Origin: Chryseobacterium sp. MEBOG06
Lineage (GTDB): Bacteria > Bacteroidota > Bacteroidia > Flavobacteriales > Weeksellaceae
Length of the DNA stretch: 64,000 nucleotides
Direction: 5' to 3'
Assembly: GCF_021869765.1 (NCBI RefSeq)
Contig: NZ_CP084580.1
Location: 806,001 to 870,000 of the forward strand
The notes beneath the pieces were generated by a model that saw only the letters and a program-made list of their open reading frames with translations, was not told the origin of the DNA and did not search any database. Below are positions 44,159-53,942 of the stretch, piece after piece (positions within the stretch are counted from its first letter, which is position 1; every line of letters begins with the position of its first letter). The translations under genes were made by a program, and so were the position numbers.

Positions 44159-46825
44159 ATGTCAGAAAAAAATAGAATTTCAGATGTTTCATGGAAAAAA
44201 TGGGGTCCCTATGTCAGCAACCGTGAATGGGGGCTTGTGCGGGAAGATTATAGTGAAAATGGAGATGCCTGGAATTACACCGGTCATGATACAGCAGAGG
44301 CCAAAACATACAGATGGGGTGAAGAAGGAATATGTGGGATTTGTGACGATCTTCAAAAACTGGTATTTTCAATAGGGTTCTGGAACAAAAAAGATAAAAT
44401 GATAAAGGAGCGTTTCTTTGGCCTTACCAATGGACAGGGAAACCACGGTGAAGATGTGAAGGAATATTTTTATTACCTGGATTCTACCCCTACCCATTCT
44501 TACATGAAAATGCTGTACAAATATCCCCAAAACAGCTTTCCTTACGAAGATCTCATAAAAATCAACGCAGAAAGAAGTAAAGATGAGCCTGAATATGAAT
44601 TAATAGATACCGGAATTCTTGATAAGAATGAATACTTTGATATTTTTATAGAATATGCTAAAGAAGATCAGAATGATATTTTAATTAAAGTAACAATTGT
44701 TAACAAGTCAGACCATGAAACTTCTCTTATCCTATTGCCTACAGTATGGTTCCGGAACACTTGGGACTGGGGGTATGATAACTATAAACCTAATCTGTAC
44801 GGTGAGGAGGCAGATCATATTGTAATAAATCATAAAGATCTTGAGATAAAAAACTTATATGCAAAACAGTCCTTAAAAGTTTTGTTTTGCGAAAATGAAA
44901 CTAATAATGAGAGGCTTTATCATTCTTCCAATAAATCAGGATATTGTAAAGATGGGATTAATGATTTTGTGATAACAGGAAATTCTCAGTCTATAAATCC
45001 CGGAAACGAAGGAACGAAAGCTTGCTTTTTTATTGATGAAGATTTTGAAGGTAAAGAATCCAAAATATTTGAATTCAGAATTTCAGATAAAGAATTAAAA
45101 GAACCTTTCGGTGATTTTGAAGCTATTTTTGAGTTGAGGCAAAAAGAAGCGGACGAGTTTTATGCTGAGGTTCAGAAAGGAATAGCATCTGAAGATGAAA
45201 AATTGATACAGAGACAGGCATTTGCCGGAATGCTTTGGAATAAAATGTTCTATCACTACAATGTTGAAAAATGGCTGAAAGGAGATCCTGCAGAGCTACG
45301 CCCTCCAAAATCGCGTAAAAGTATAAGGAACTATGACTGGAAACACCTCAATAATGAACATATTATTTCAATGCCGGACAAATGGGAATACCCATGGTAT
45401 GCAACCTGGGATCTGGCATTTCATACCATAAGCTTCTCGTTGATTGATCCGGACTTTGCCAAACACCAGCTTAAGCTTTTCCTGCTTGAATGGTATATGC
45501 ATCCCAATGGACAGCTTCCTGCTTATGAATGGGATTTGAGTGATGTGAATCCACCGGTGCATGCATGGGCTGTTTTCAGAGTATTCAAAATTGATGAATA
45601 TCTGAAAGATAAACCGGATCTTGAATTTCTGGAAAGTGCTTTTCAAAAGCTGCTCATGAATTTTACATGGTGGGTTAATAAAAAAGACAGCAATGGTAAT
45701 AATATTTTCGAAGGAGGGTTTCTGGGGCTTGACAATATTGGCGTTTTTGACCGGAATATGACACTTCCGAATGGGGAACAGCTGGAACAGTCTGATGGTA
45801 CCAGCTGGATGGCGATGTTTTCTCTGAATATGATGAGAATTGCTCTTGAACTGGCTCTGTACAATAATGTATATGAAGAAATGGCGATGAAATTTTTTGA
45901 ACATTTCCTTGCTATAGCCTATTCACTGGATAATATGGGGGATGAAAATTTCAGCCTTTGGGATGAGGAAGATGAGTTCTTCTATGATGCCATTGTTTCC
46001 GGTGATTGTAGTCATATGTATTTAAGGATGAGAACTATCGTTGGATTGATACCGATGTTTGCCGTTGAGGTAATTGATGACGAAATGATCGAAAAACTGC
46101 CCAATTTTAAAAAGAGAATGAAATGGGTTCTTGACAATAGACCGGAACTTGCCTCACTTGTATCAAGATGGGAAGTGAAAGGGCAGGATTCAAAACACCT
46201 TTTATCATTATTGCGCGGACACCGTCTGAAAAGATTGTTGAAGAGGATGCTGAACCCTCAGGAGTTTTTAAGTGACTATGGAGTTCGTGCTTTATCCAAG
46301 GAATACGAGCATAATCCTTATACTTTAAATTTAAATGGTATAGATTACAGTGTGAAATATACCCCTGCGGAAAGCGATAGTGGTCTTTTTGGAGGAAACA
46401 GCAATTGGCGCGGACCTATCTGGTTTCCCATCAATTTTTTGATTATTGATAGCCTTCAGCGTTTTTTCTTCTACTATAGTCCGGATTTTTTGGTGGAATA
46501 TCCTACGGGAAGTGGAAATTATTCAAATCTGGATGAGATTGCCGATTCTTTGAATAAAAGACTTGCCAGGATTTTTCTGAATGATGAAAACGGAAGAAGA
46601 CCTGTAAACGGTCAATATGAAAGATTCCAAACTGATCCTGATTTTAAAGACTATATTTTATTCTATGAGTATTTCCATGGAGATAATGGACGTGGAGTAG
46701 GAGCTTCACACCAAACCGGCTGGACAGGGCTTATTGCAAAGATCCTCCAGCCAAGATTCTCTAAGAAAGAAATAGCCGAATCTGAGACCGAAATGCCGCA
46801 AGATATCGAAAAGAAAAAAGAATAG
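44159..46825 (+). CDS. Large glucosidase, MGH1/GH63-type (alpha/alpha)6 barrel
   Basis: 888 aa, no signal peptide. An N-terminal beta-domain (about 1-300) has 'YFYYLDSTPTHSYMKMLYKY'. The C-terminal helical barrel has 'EYPWYATWDLAFHTISFSLI', 'GQLPAYEWDLSDVNPPVHAW', 'DGTSWMAMFSLNM' and 'NSNWRGPIWFPINFLI', features of mannosylglycerate-hydrolase-like/GH63 glucosidases. Acts on glucosides or glucosylated osmolytes in the cytoplasm; substrate unknown. Likely paired with the SDR upstream. Confidence 0.88.
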   Translation: MSEKNRISDVSWKKWGPYVSNREWGLVREDYSENGDAWNYTGHDTAEAKTYRWGEEGICGICDDLQKLVFSIGFWNKKDKMIKERFFGLTNGQGNHGEDVKEYFYYLDSTPTHSYMKMLYKYPQNSFPYEDLIKINAERSKDEPEYELIDTGILDKNEYFDIFIEYAKEDQNDILIKVTIVNKSDHETSLILLPTVWFRNTWDWGYDNYKPNLYGEEADHIVINHKDLEIKNLYAKQSLKVLFCENETNNERLYHSSNKSGYCKDGINDFVITGNSQSINPGNEGTKACFFIDEDFEGKESKIFEFRISDKELKEPFGDFEAIFELRQKEADEFYAEVQKGIASEDEKLIQRQAFAGMLWNKMFYHYNVEKWLKGDPAELRPPKSRKSIRNYDWKHLNNEHIISMPDKWEYPWYATWDLAFHTISFSLIDPDFAKHQLKLFLLEWYMHPNGQLPAYEWDLSDVNPPVHAWAVFRVFKIDEYLKDKPDLEFLESAFQKLLMNFTWWVNKKDSNGNNIFEGGFLGLDNIGVFDRNMTLPNGEQLEQSDGTSWMAMFSLNMMRIALELALYNNVYEEMAMKFFEHFLAIAYSLDNMGDENFSLWDEEDEFFYDAIVSGDCSHMYLRMRTIVGLIPMFAVEVIDDEMIEKLPNFKKRMKWVLDNRPELASLVSRWEVKGQDSKHLLSLLRGHRLKRLLKRMLNPQEFLSDYGVRALSKEYEHNPYTLNLNGIDYSVKYTPAESDSGLFGGNSNWRGPIWFPINFLIIDSLQRFFFYYSPDFLVEYPTGSGNYSNLDEIADSLNKRLARIFLNDENGRRPVNGQYERFQTDPDFKDYILFYEYFHGDNGRGVGASHQTGWTGLIAKILQPRFSKKEIAESETEMPQDIEKKKE

Positions 46826-46841
46826 TCAAAAAAAAGTTCTT

Positions 46842-47528
46842 TTATTCAAATATCTGTTGGATAATTTCCAGTGAGGCAGGAGTTTTGAAGTCAGTGATGT
46901 GATAATGGTAATACACCAAAAGACTGTCAAGAAATTCCTTTCTCAAAGAGCTATGGATTTTGATGGTGTAAAAACTTTCTGCACAAAGGGCATTTTTCCA
47001 TATTGTGGAAATTTCCTCATTGAAGAGCTGATGGGTTATAGTAAAAGAAAATGTGCCTGTTTCAGGATCTAAAAACGTTCCGTCTCCCAGTAGTGGAGCT
47101 ACTCCCTGAATCTTTAAAATAACAAGTAAAAAAAGAAGATGGGCCTGATAATTTCTATTGATCAGTTCATCGATAAACTTATCAATACCATGATAAATTT
47201 GACTGTTTTTATTTTCGTATTTGAGGGTCTGGCTTAAAAAATCTGAAATAAAAAATATAACTGTATTGACCTTTATATCATTATAAATATCCGTGTTTTT
47301 TACCATCTCAAATTTTGAAACAGTGGGTATGCCATTACCCCTGACAGGGTTGATTGACAGATTGAGTTTATTCAGCGGTTGTAACAGGGCTTTCTTTTTA
47401 TTTTTTTTGGTATAAATTCCTTTTAGAAAATAACTTTGAAAACCCTCTTCCTCCGTAAAACAATGCAGAACAGCATCGTTTTCTCCATATTTTATAAATG
47501 AAAGTAAAAATCCGTTTTGTGAATTCAT
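46842..47528 (-). CDS. recO: DNA repair protein RecO
   Basis: 228 aa, normal for Bacteroidetes RecO. The N-terminal OB-fold has 'GFLLSFIKYGENDAVLHCFT' and 'YFLKGI', followed by a helical C-terminal domain. RecO helps RecR load RecA on SSB-coated DNA. Its start shares one base with the porZ stop (TAATG), so it is translated from the same mRNA. Convergent with the glucosidase gene. Confidence 0.9.
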   Translation of the reverse strand: MNSQNGFLLSFIKYGENDAVLHCFTEEEGFQSYFLKGIYTKKNKKKALLQPLNKLNLSINPVRGNGIPTVSKFEMVKNTDIYNDIKVNTVIFFISDFLSQTLKYENKNSQIYHGIDKFIDELINRNYQAHLLFLLVILKIQGVAPLLGDGTFLDPETGTFSFTITHQLFNEEISTIWKNALCAESFYTIKIHSSLRKEFLDSLLVYYHYHITDFKTPASLEIIQQIFE

Positions 47529-49777
47529 TAATTGACTACTCCTATTTTGGCTGTAGCTTTATCAGAACCGTCCTCATTGGTCATTAGAACAAAATAAATT
47601 CCTGAAGCCACTCTCGTCCCTTTCTGGTTGTTAAGATCCCACTCATAATATCCTCCTCTGGCCACAGCAGAATGAACAACGTTTCCTGCAGCATCTACAA
47701 TTCTTATATTGGTCTTTTCAGCCAGACCCTTGATGGTTACCTTTCCTTTGAAATTAGAATATACAACAGGGTTAGGGTAAACCAGAACATTTCCAAAATT
47801 GGAAGTAACATCTGCAACATCGCCCTGATAAGTCACAATTCCATTATAGGTTACAAAATAGACTTTACCGGTCTTTTTATCTATTTTTATGTCTGTCACA
47901 CTATTGGTAGGAAGAGGGGAGTTTTCTTTTGTGAAATGTTGGATTGTTCTCTGGCCGTCAGAAGACAGATAATATACACCGCCTCCATCTACAGAAACCC
48001 ATTTGTGATCTCCTTCATCCACGGCAATCTGAAGAATAGCAGCGTCTCTGAAAAGTTCTTCTCCAAGACCATTTTGCTCTATAATGATAGGCTCAGGTTT
48101 AGGACTTGGGGTTTTTATTTCAGAAGCCGCATTTTGCAGTACTTTTAAGCCATTGTATGCCCCGATCCATGCGTCACCGGACTTGTCGAATGCTACAGAT
48201 AATGTTCCCTCTACGAATCCATTAGCCTCTCCCATGATATAATCTGAGTCATCAGAAAGATTCGTCGGGTTTTTATAATCGTAAGTCCAGAAATTGTTGG
48301 ATCTTGGAAGTGGTATCCACAACATATTTTCATGAAAAACAGGCTTCTGTGTAGATTCACTGGCAAGAACAAGTTTCTTGAGAATAAAATCATCTGCTGC
48401 CTTATCATATATTCCTATTGAAGGGTTTCCATCATCAAATCCAAAAGATACAAAAAGATTATTTTGCGGATCGGTGGCAAACCCTGCCGGACGTTTGTAA
48501 AAAGGTTTGGCTCCAAGATTATAATATTTTACGAATTCAAAATCTTTACTGGCAGCATTATATTTCATTCTATATACTCCCTGATCAAACATCGTATAAT
48601 TGGTGTAGAATACTTCATTACTGTTAAGAGGACTTATGATAGCATCTAAAATATTTACAGAAGCGGGATTATTAATGAAATAGGAAGGATAGATCCATTC
48701 TGTGCCATTAAAATAATAGAAGCCTGGTTTTTTAGCATTAACGGCAGGGCCATTAAAGTTATCTACTCTTCCTCCGCTAGATACAAGCATCTGATTATTA
48801 TCAAACAGATTGAGATTATAGGCCGTATTGAAATAAGGGCCTGATGGTTTATAGGTACTATTGCTTTCGTCCTTTATCCCTGAAAATACTGTTCCACCCA
48901 AAATTTTTCCTCCGGCTGATGTTATTGCTGTATTACATTCCTCTCCAAGGCTTACCGCATTTTGAGTTACTCCATTGATGCCGTATGTATATATTCTGTT
49001 ATCAGTAACCACTATGGTGCTGGGGGTAATAACAACATCGCGGATGTTTCCAAAAACAGTAGGAAGCTGCATTGGGGTTCCATTATTATAGATATAGGCT
49101 GTGGTAGCGGTTGAAAAGACCATTTCAGATTCAGAATCTATATGTTTGAATACTCCCGGAATCTCTGTAGTCCAGGTAGAATAAACAGGGAAAGTAGTAT
49201 TCATCTCATGACTTTTCAAACCGTTATTAGTAACAGAAAAGACCTTATTGCCAAATATTGTAGCTTCATTACTCGCCTGATAAACACCACCGGTAATAAA
49301 GAATGAAGAATCTCCGAATTCTTTCTTTTTCATATCAAATATGGAAACACCATATCCGACAGAAATTGCAGCTTTGTCTCCGGTTATAGAAATATGATTG
49401 ATTTTTTTATCTCCATTGTAGCCGGCAGCAATTGGAATATCCACAACATATTTTATGTCCTGTGGTGTTATCACATCCATAGAACCATCGCTATATCCGA
49501 TAAGTCCCAGCTTGGTTTGTGGATTGTAATCAAAGGCAGTGATTCCTACATTGTGAAGCCCATTGGCTTTAGACAACTTCGTAATTTCTCCTGTTGATAT
49601 TGTATAATAGAATATTCCGTTTTCTGTGGCAGCAATTATTTTTCCATTGTCTTCTTTCATAGCGATGACGCCATTGTAGGAAAAAAGATCCGCCCATTTT
49701 TTTGATGAAATGACCTGAGCTTTAGTAAGCTGCAGAGAGGCTAAAATACCAAGAGAAATTAAAGAGAGTTTTTTCAT
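47528..49777 (-). CDS. porZ: PorZ-like type IX secretion protein
   Basis: 749 aa. Signal peptide (1-20, cut before 'QVISSKKW'). Two beta-propeller regions of PorZ type ('GITAFDYNPQTKLGLIGYSDG' near residue 85; 'YYLSSDGQRTIQHF' near 630). The C-terminal sorting domain (about 665-749) has 'VYPNPVVYSNFKGKV', 'IRIVDAAGNVV' and 'VASGIYFVLM'. PorZ is part of the surface attachment complex of the T9SS, which cleaves sorting signals and links cargo to A-LPS. First gene of the porZ-recO pair. Confidence 0.9.
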   Translation of the reverse strand: MKKLSLISLGILASLQLTKAQVISSKKWADLFSYNGVIAMKEDNGKIIAATENGIFYYTISTGEITKLSKANGLHNVGITAFDYNPQTKLGLIGYSDGSMDVITPQDIKYVVDIPIAAGYNGDKKINHISITGDKAAISVGYGVSIFDMKKKEFGDSSFFITGGVYQASNEATIFGNKVFSVTNNGLKSHEMNTTFPVYSTWTTEIPGVFKHIDSESEMVFSTATTAYIYNNGTPMQLPTVFGNIRDVVITPSTIVVTDNRIYTYGINGVTQNAVSLGEECNTAITSAGGKILGGTVFSGIKDESNSTYKPSGPYFNTAYNLNLFDNNQMLVSSGGRVDNFNGPAVNAKKPGFYYFNGTEWIYPSYFINNPASVNILDAIISPLNSNEVFYTNYTMFDQGVYRMKYNAASKDFEFVKYYNLGAKPFYKRPAGFATDPQNNLFVSFGFDDGNPSIGIYDKAADDFILKKLVLASESTQKPVFHENMLWIPLPRSNNFWTYDYKNPTNLSDDSDYIMGEANGFVEGTLSVAFDKSGDAWIGAYNGLKVLQNAASEIKTPSPKPEPIIIEQNGLGEELFRDAAILQIAVDEGDHKWVSVDGGGVYYLSSDGQRTIQHFTKENSPLPTNSVTDIKIDKKTGKVYFVTYNGIVTYQGDVADVTSNFGNVLVYPNPVVYSNFKGKVTIKGLAEKTNIRIVDAAGNVVHSAVARGGYYEWDLNNQKGTRVASGIYFVLMTNEDGSDKATAKIGVVN

Positions 49778-49778
49778 A

Positions 49779-50729
49779 TTATGCTATTATGCTGCTGTCT
49801 ATTACCTGATTGTTCCAGGAGATATGCTGTACGTTTTTGTTTGTATCAAAATAAAAATCTATTCTTCCCAAAAGAAGACCTGCCCATCCCACCTGATTGA
49901 CAAAGACATTTTTACCCTGTCTGTTGGTGAAAGATTGAGGTTCTGGTAAGAATGTATGCGTATGGCCGCCTAAGATAATATCAATATTTTCTGTATTGGC
50001 CGCTAAAATTTTATCACTTATTTTGGTAGGTTCATCTTTATAATCGTAACCTATATGTGAAAGACAAATCACGAGATCACATTTCTGATCTTTTTTAAGA
50101 AAATTTGAATAATGCTGGGCTACATCAATCGGATTGGAATAAACCGTTTCCGCATATTGTTTTTTACCTACAAGACCCTCCAGCTGAATACCGACTCCGA
50201 AAATTCCTACTTTTACCCCATTCTTATTAAAGATTTTATAAGGGGAAGTATGACCGTCAAGAATGGTATTTTTAAAATCATAATTGGAACAGATGAAAGG
50301 GAACTTTGCATTAGGAAGTACCTTTAGAAAACCCTCCAGGCCATTGTCAAAATCATGATTTCCCATGGTAGAAGCATCATACTTCATCATAGACATTAAC
50401 TTAAACTCCAGTTCACCTCCGAAGAAATTAAAATAGGGAGTCCCCTGGAAAATATCTCCTGAATCAAGAAGCAGTACATTGCTTTCCTGATTTCTGATCT
50501 GCTGAATTAAGCTCGCTCTTCTTGCAAAACCTCCCTGATTAGGATTTTTGGTATAGCTGGCGTCAAAAGGTTCTATTCTGCTGTGCTGGTCATTAGTATG
50601 AAGAATAGTCAGTTTGTTTGCGGATTTTAAATCAAGAATTCTCAATTCCTCCGCCATCATCATATTGGGAGCCAAAGCCATTGCTAAAGATCCACCACCT
50701 ATTGCTTTTAAAAAACTTTTTCTATCCAT
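49779..50729 (-). CDS. Metallophosphatase half of a split 5'-nucleotidase
   Basis: 316 aa. Export signal ('MDRKSFLKAIGGGSLAMAL...'). The calcineurin-type motifs of UshA/5'-nucleotidases are all present: 'LHTNDQHSR' (about 43-51), 'GDIFQGTPYF', 'GNHDFDNG', and 'ILGGHTHTF'. The protein stops after the catalytic domain. The substrate-binding C-terminal domain is encoded by the next upstream gene, with a 1-nt overlap. Predicted periplasmic nucleotide or UDP-sugar phosphohydrolase. Confidence 0.92.
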   Translation of the reverse strand: MDRKSFLKAIGGGSLAMALAPNMMMAEELRILDLKSANKLTILHTNDQHSRIEPFDASYTKNPNQGGFARRASLIQQIRNQESNVLLLDSGDIFQGTPYFNFFGGELEFKLMSMMKYDASTMGNHDFDNGLEGFLKVLPNAKFPFICSNYDFKNTILDGHTSPYKIFNKNGVKVGIFGVGIQLEGLVGKKQYAETVYSNPIDVAQHYSNFLKKDQKCDLVICLSHIGYDYKDEPTKISDKILAANTENIDIILGGHTHTFLPEPQSFTNRQGKNVFVNQVGWAGLLLGRIDFYFDTNKNVQHISWNNQVIDSSIIA

Positions 50730-51487
50730 TACTTTTTACCGATAAAATTTAAACGAACGTCTGTAGCAGGAACTATTTCGGGATTTCTCTTGAAATAATC
50801 AATATATAAATCCCTAAGTTTAACTCCCGTTGGGATCGACTCTCCTTTTGCAAAAAATTTCATGTTGTCACCTCCCAGAGCAAGATAGTCTGAAGTGGCA
50901 ATATAGTAATCTTTGTTTGGCTCTACTGCTTTTCCGTTAATTAAAGATTTCGTTAACTGTCCGTTTTTTGTTTCAATATACAAATGAGATACTGGATTGT
51001 TCACCTGATGTTCTGCATAATATTCAAAAAGCCCGGGTAAATCTGCTCCTTTCATTTTTACAATGATCAGCTCATTTTCAAAAGGCATCACTTCAAAAAC
51101 ATTTTTCAGCATAATATCCCCTTTACCAATGGTAGTGCGGATTCCTCCGATATTAATCAATGCTGCATCTACATTCTGTTTAAGATGAACCCTGGTCCAC
51201 TCATCTCCTCCTTCAAGTGTATAATCTGCTAAAAGATTGCCCAGGTTGCTGTTGTCTCCCTGCTTCGTAAGATCCACATTCGTGTGGGAGATTTTCTGAT
51301 TCATCTCCTGATCTAGTTTCTGCTTATACGGTGCAATGAATTTTACAAACTCCTCATCATTCTTTAGCTCATTATTAATAGAAATGTTGCGCTGAGTCTT
51401 CACTTTCACAGACTGCGGCACAGAAGCCGTCTTGCATGCTGTAAGTGATGCCAGAGCAATTCCTAGTAACAAGAATTTATTTTTCAT
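50729..51487 (-). CDS. 5'-nucleotidase C-terminal-domain lipoprotein
   Basis: 252 aa from ATG 51487 (the frame is open to 51508 but the signal peptide starts here). Lipobox 'LASLTAC'. The domain is the 5'-nucleotidase C-terminal one: 'GNLLADYTLEGG', 'INIGGIRTTIGKGDI', 'FEVMPFENELI', and 'ATSDYLALGGDNMKFF'. It provides nucleotide binding and lacks the metal site. Its stop overlaps the start of the metallophosphatase half by one base, so both halves are made together. Confidence 0.9.
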   Translation of the reverse strand: MKNKFLLLGIALASLTACKTASVPQSVKVKTQRNISINNELKNDEEFVKFIAPYKQKLDQEMNQKISHTNVDLTKQGDNSNLGNLLADYTLEGGDEWTRVHLKQNVDAALINIGGIRTTIGKGDIMLKNVFEVMPFENELIIVKMKGADLPGLFEYYAEHQVNNPVSHLYIETKNGQLTKSLINGKAVEPNKDYYIATSDYLALGGDNMKFFAKGESIPTGVKLRDLYIDYFKRNPEIVPATDVRLNFIGKK

Positions 51488-51594
51488 AATATCTTTTAGT
51501 ATATGCAAATATAACTATATGTACAATAAAACATTATTATTTATTAGAAATTCTTATGGTAAATGATTAAATTTGACAAAAATAATTCGAACAG

Positions 51595-52467
51595 ATGAGC
51601 ATTTTAAAAGGAGTAGGTGTTGCATTGGTAACGCCCTTTAATGAAGATTTATCCGTTGACTTCGACAGTTTGACAAAACTTGTGGAGTATAATATTGACA
51701 ACGGAACCAATTATTTGGTGGTATTGGGAACTACGGCAGAAGCCGCAACGCTGTCAGCTGAGGAGAAGAAACAGGTAATTGAGCATATCATTAAGGTGAA
51801 TAATAAACGTCTTCCTTTAGTATTAGGAATTGGCGGCAACAATACTCTTGAAGTCAAGAAACAGATAGAAGAAGCAGATCTTTCTGCATTTGAAGCAGTA
51901 CTTTCTGTATCTCCATATTATAACAAGCCTAATCAGGAAGGGCTTTATCAGCATTATAAAGCACTGGCTTCCACAGGTAAGAATATTATCATATATAATG
52001 TGCCTTCAAGAACAGGGCAGAATATTGATGCCGATACTACTATCCGTATTGCAAGAGAATTTCCTAATTTATTGATGATCAAGGAAGCAGCACCCAATAT
52101 CTTACAATATTTTGATATTCTGAGAAAGAAGCCCGAAGGGTTTTCTTTGGTTTCAGGAGATGATGAATATACACTTCCTGTTACTTTAGCAGGTGGAAAC
52201 GGAGTGATTTCTGTAATAGCACAGGGTTACCCAAAAGAGTTTTCCACGATGGTACAGCTGGCTTTCGAAGGCAAAGTGAAAGAAGCATATGAAATTCACA
52301 ATAAGCTGGTTGAAATCACCCGTTTGATTTTTGCAGAAGGAAACCCTTGTGGTATCAAAGTAATTCTGGCTGAAAAAGGAATCATTAAAAATTACTTAAG
52401 ACTTCCTCTAGTAACAGCATCAGAAGGGCTTCATGCAAAAATTAAAGCTGAAATGTCAAACATTTAA
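51595..52467 (+). CDS. dapA: 4-hydroxy-tetrahydrodipicolinate synthase
   Basis: 290 aa. Catalytic residues in place: Thr46-Thr47 ('GTTAEA'), Tyr134 ('YNVPSRTG') and Schiff-base Lys163 ('LMIKEA'). Condenses pyruvate with aspartate semialdehyde on the way to lysine and diaminopimelate. Divergent from the nucleotidase pair; strong terminator after it. Confidence 0.96.
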   Translation: MSILKGVGVALVTPFNEDLSVDFDSLTKLVEYNIDNGTNYLVVLGTTAEAATLSAEEKKQVIEHIIKVNNKRLPLVLGIGGNNTLEVKKQIEEADLSAFEAVLSVSPYYNKPNQEGLYQHYKALASTGKNIIIYNVPSRTGQNIDADTTIRIAREFPNLLMIKEAAPNILQYFDILRKKPEGFSLVSGDDEYTLPVTLAGGNGVISVIAQGYPKEFSTMVQLAFEGKVKEAYEIHNKLVEITRLIFAEGNPCGIKVILAEKGIIKNYLRLPLVTASEGLHAKIKAEMSNI

Positions 52468-52515
52468 TTATGAGCCGTCAGGTAAAATTGACAAATCATT
52501 ATTGACACAACATAG

Positions 52516-52545
52516 AGTGAAAAGTTTAGGCTTTTCACTTTTTTT
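52516..52545 (+). terminator. dapA terminator
   Basis: AGTGAAAAG / CTTTTCACT, 9 bp with a 6-nt loop, then T-rich tail, about 50 nt after the stop. Confidence 0.88.
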
Positions 52546-52565
52546 AATCATAATCACATAACATC

Positions 52566-53069
52566 ATGAAATTTATAAAAGCGACAAAAAACGATATTCC
52601 TTTAATTCAGAATCTGGCACGAAGATCTTGGGAAAATGCTTATGCCGAAATACTTTCCGGAGAGCAGATGGAGTATATGCTTTCTGAAATGTATTCTGAA
52701 ACTGAAATTAACAGCCATCTCCAGAATCCGGATTATCAGTATTATCTGATTCAGGATGAAAATAATAATTCTTATGAGGGTTTTATAGGCTATGAGCTCA
52801 ATTATGAAGAAAATACAACCAAGCTGCATCGCATTTATCTCGTACCGGAAAGCAAAGGAAAAGGATTTGGAAAAGGAGCTTTACAGTTTTTGAATGAAAA
52901 AGCTTCCGAAAACGGAAACCGCAGAATTATTTTAAATGTCAATAAATATAATGCAGCCAGAAACTTCTACGAATCGCAGGGGTACAGCGTATATGATGAA
53001 GGGGTTTTTGATATTGGAGGCGGATTTGTGATGGATGATTACCTTATGGAATTTCTAATTCACATGTAA
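52566..53069 (+). CDS. GNAT-family N-acetyltransferase
   Basis: 167 aa. 'LHRIYLVPESKGKGFGKGAL' carries the acetyl-CoA loop (Q/S-K-G-K-G-F-G-K). Then 'ILNVNKYNAARNFYESQGY' as motif B. The N-terminal 'LIQNLARRSWENAYAEIL' is typical of the TTHA0420-like branch. Monocistronic, with a terminator at 53235. Confidence 0.9.
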   Translation: MKFIKATKNDIPLIQNLARRSWENAYAEILSGEQMEYMLSEMYSETEINSHLQNPDYQYYLIQDENNNSYEGFIGYELNYEENTTKLHRIYLVPESKGKGFGKGALQFLNEKASENGNRRIILNVNKYNAARNFYESQGYSVYDEGVFDIGGGFVMDDYLMEFLIHM

Positions 53070-53234
53070 TTGACTTATAATCTTGTAACTTTATCCTGTA
53101 ATTCTATAACAAGTGATTTCTTTTTTTGATTCATCTTTGCTTCAGAACCAAATCACTTACAATAATACATTCATATGCTTGGTTTTTAGCTTAATCGGCT
53201 TTTTATCAGTATATTTTTTTCATCCTTAGTGTTT

Positions 53235-53268
53235 AAATTCCTGTATTCTCAAATACAGGAATTTTTTT
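53235..53268 (+). terminator. Terminator after the acetyltransferase gene
   Basis: AAATTCCTGTATT / AATACAGGAATTT, 13 bp, and T7, 166 nt after the stop at 53069. The long gap might hold a short 3' transcript but I see no gene there. Confidence 0.8.
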
Positions 53269-53360
53269 GTGTTCATATTATGTTAAAAAAAAATTTCTAT
53301 TTCACTTTTAATTGAAATAAATCATTATATTTACTAAAAATTTGGCTTATTTATACTAGG

Positions 53361-53942
53361 ATGAAAATGTACGTTAAATTTGATTTCAATGCCCTTTGCA
53401 AAAAGGTATTGGACGAGAAACTCAAGGAGCACGGGTTGAAATACCGGTTGCTGAATTTCGGTGAAGTGGAATTCTATGAACCTTTTACACAGGAACAGCA
53501 TAATCTTTTTAAGAAGAATCTTGGAGATTATGGGATAGAAATCATAGAAAGCCAAAAAACCGCTTTGGTTCAGAAAATAAAAGATGCCATTGTAGAACTT
53601 GTCTTTTCTGATGAGATCATTCCCGTGAAAGCTTCTATTTATATTTCTGAGAAACTGAATCACAGCTATGGATACCTTTCTAATCTGTTTTCAGAAGTTG
53701 CTTATACCTCTATAGAGAATTTTGTTATTCTTCAAAAAATAGAGCATGCGAAAGCATTGATTATAAGGAACAAGCAGAGCCTTACAGAGATCGCTCATAA
53801 ACTGAATTATTCAAGTGTGGCACATTTAAGCACTCAATTTAAAAATACAACAGGAATCACTCCATCCCAGTTTCAAAAAATAATAGGAAGAAGAAGAAAA
53901 GCACAAAGCACAGCTATTAACCCTAAAATGCAGTATGAATAA
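53361..53942 (+). CDS. AraC-family transcriptional regulator
   Basis: 193 aa. The C-terminal AraC double HTH (about 95-185) includes 'LNHSYGYLSNLFSEV' and 'SLTEIAHKLNYSSVAHLSTQF', then 'GITPSQFQKI'. The short N-terminal domain (1-75) is a small alpha-beta module without cupin features. It shares 8 nt with the next gene, a receiver-like protein, so they probably form a regulatory pair. Confidence 0.88.
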   Translation: MKMYVKFDFNALCKKVLDEKLKEHGLKYRLLNFGEVEFYEPFTQEQHNLFKKNLGDYGIEIIESQKTALVQKIKDAIVELVFSDEIIPVKASIYISEKLNHSYGYLSNLFSEVAYTSIENFVILQKIEHAKALIIRNKQSLTEIAHKLNYSSVAHLSTQFKNTTGITPSQFQKIIGRRRKAQSTAINPKMQYE

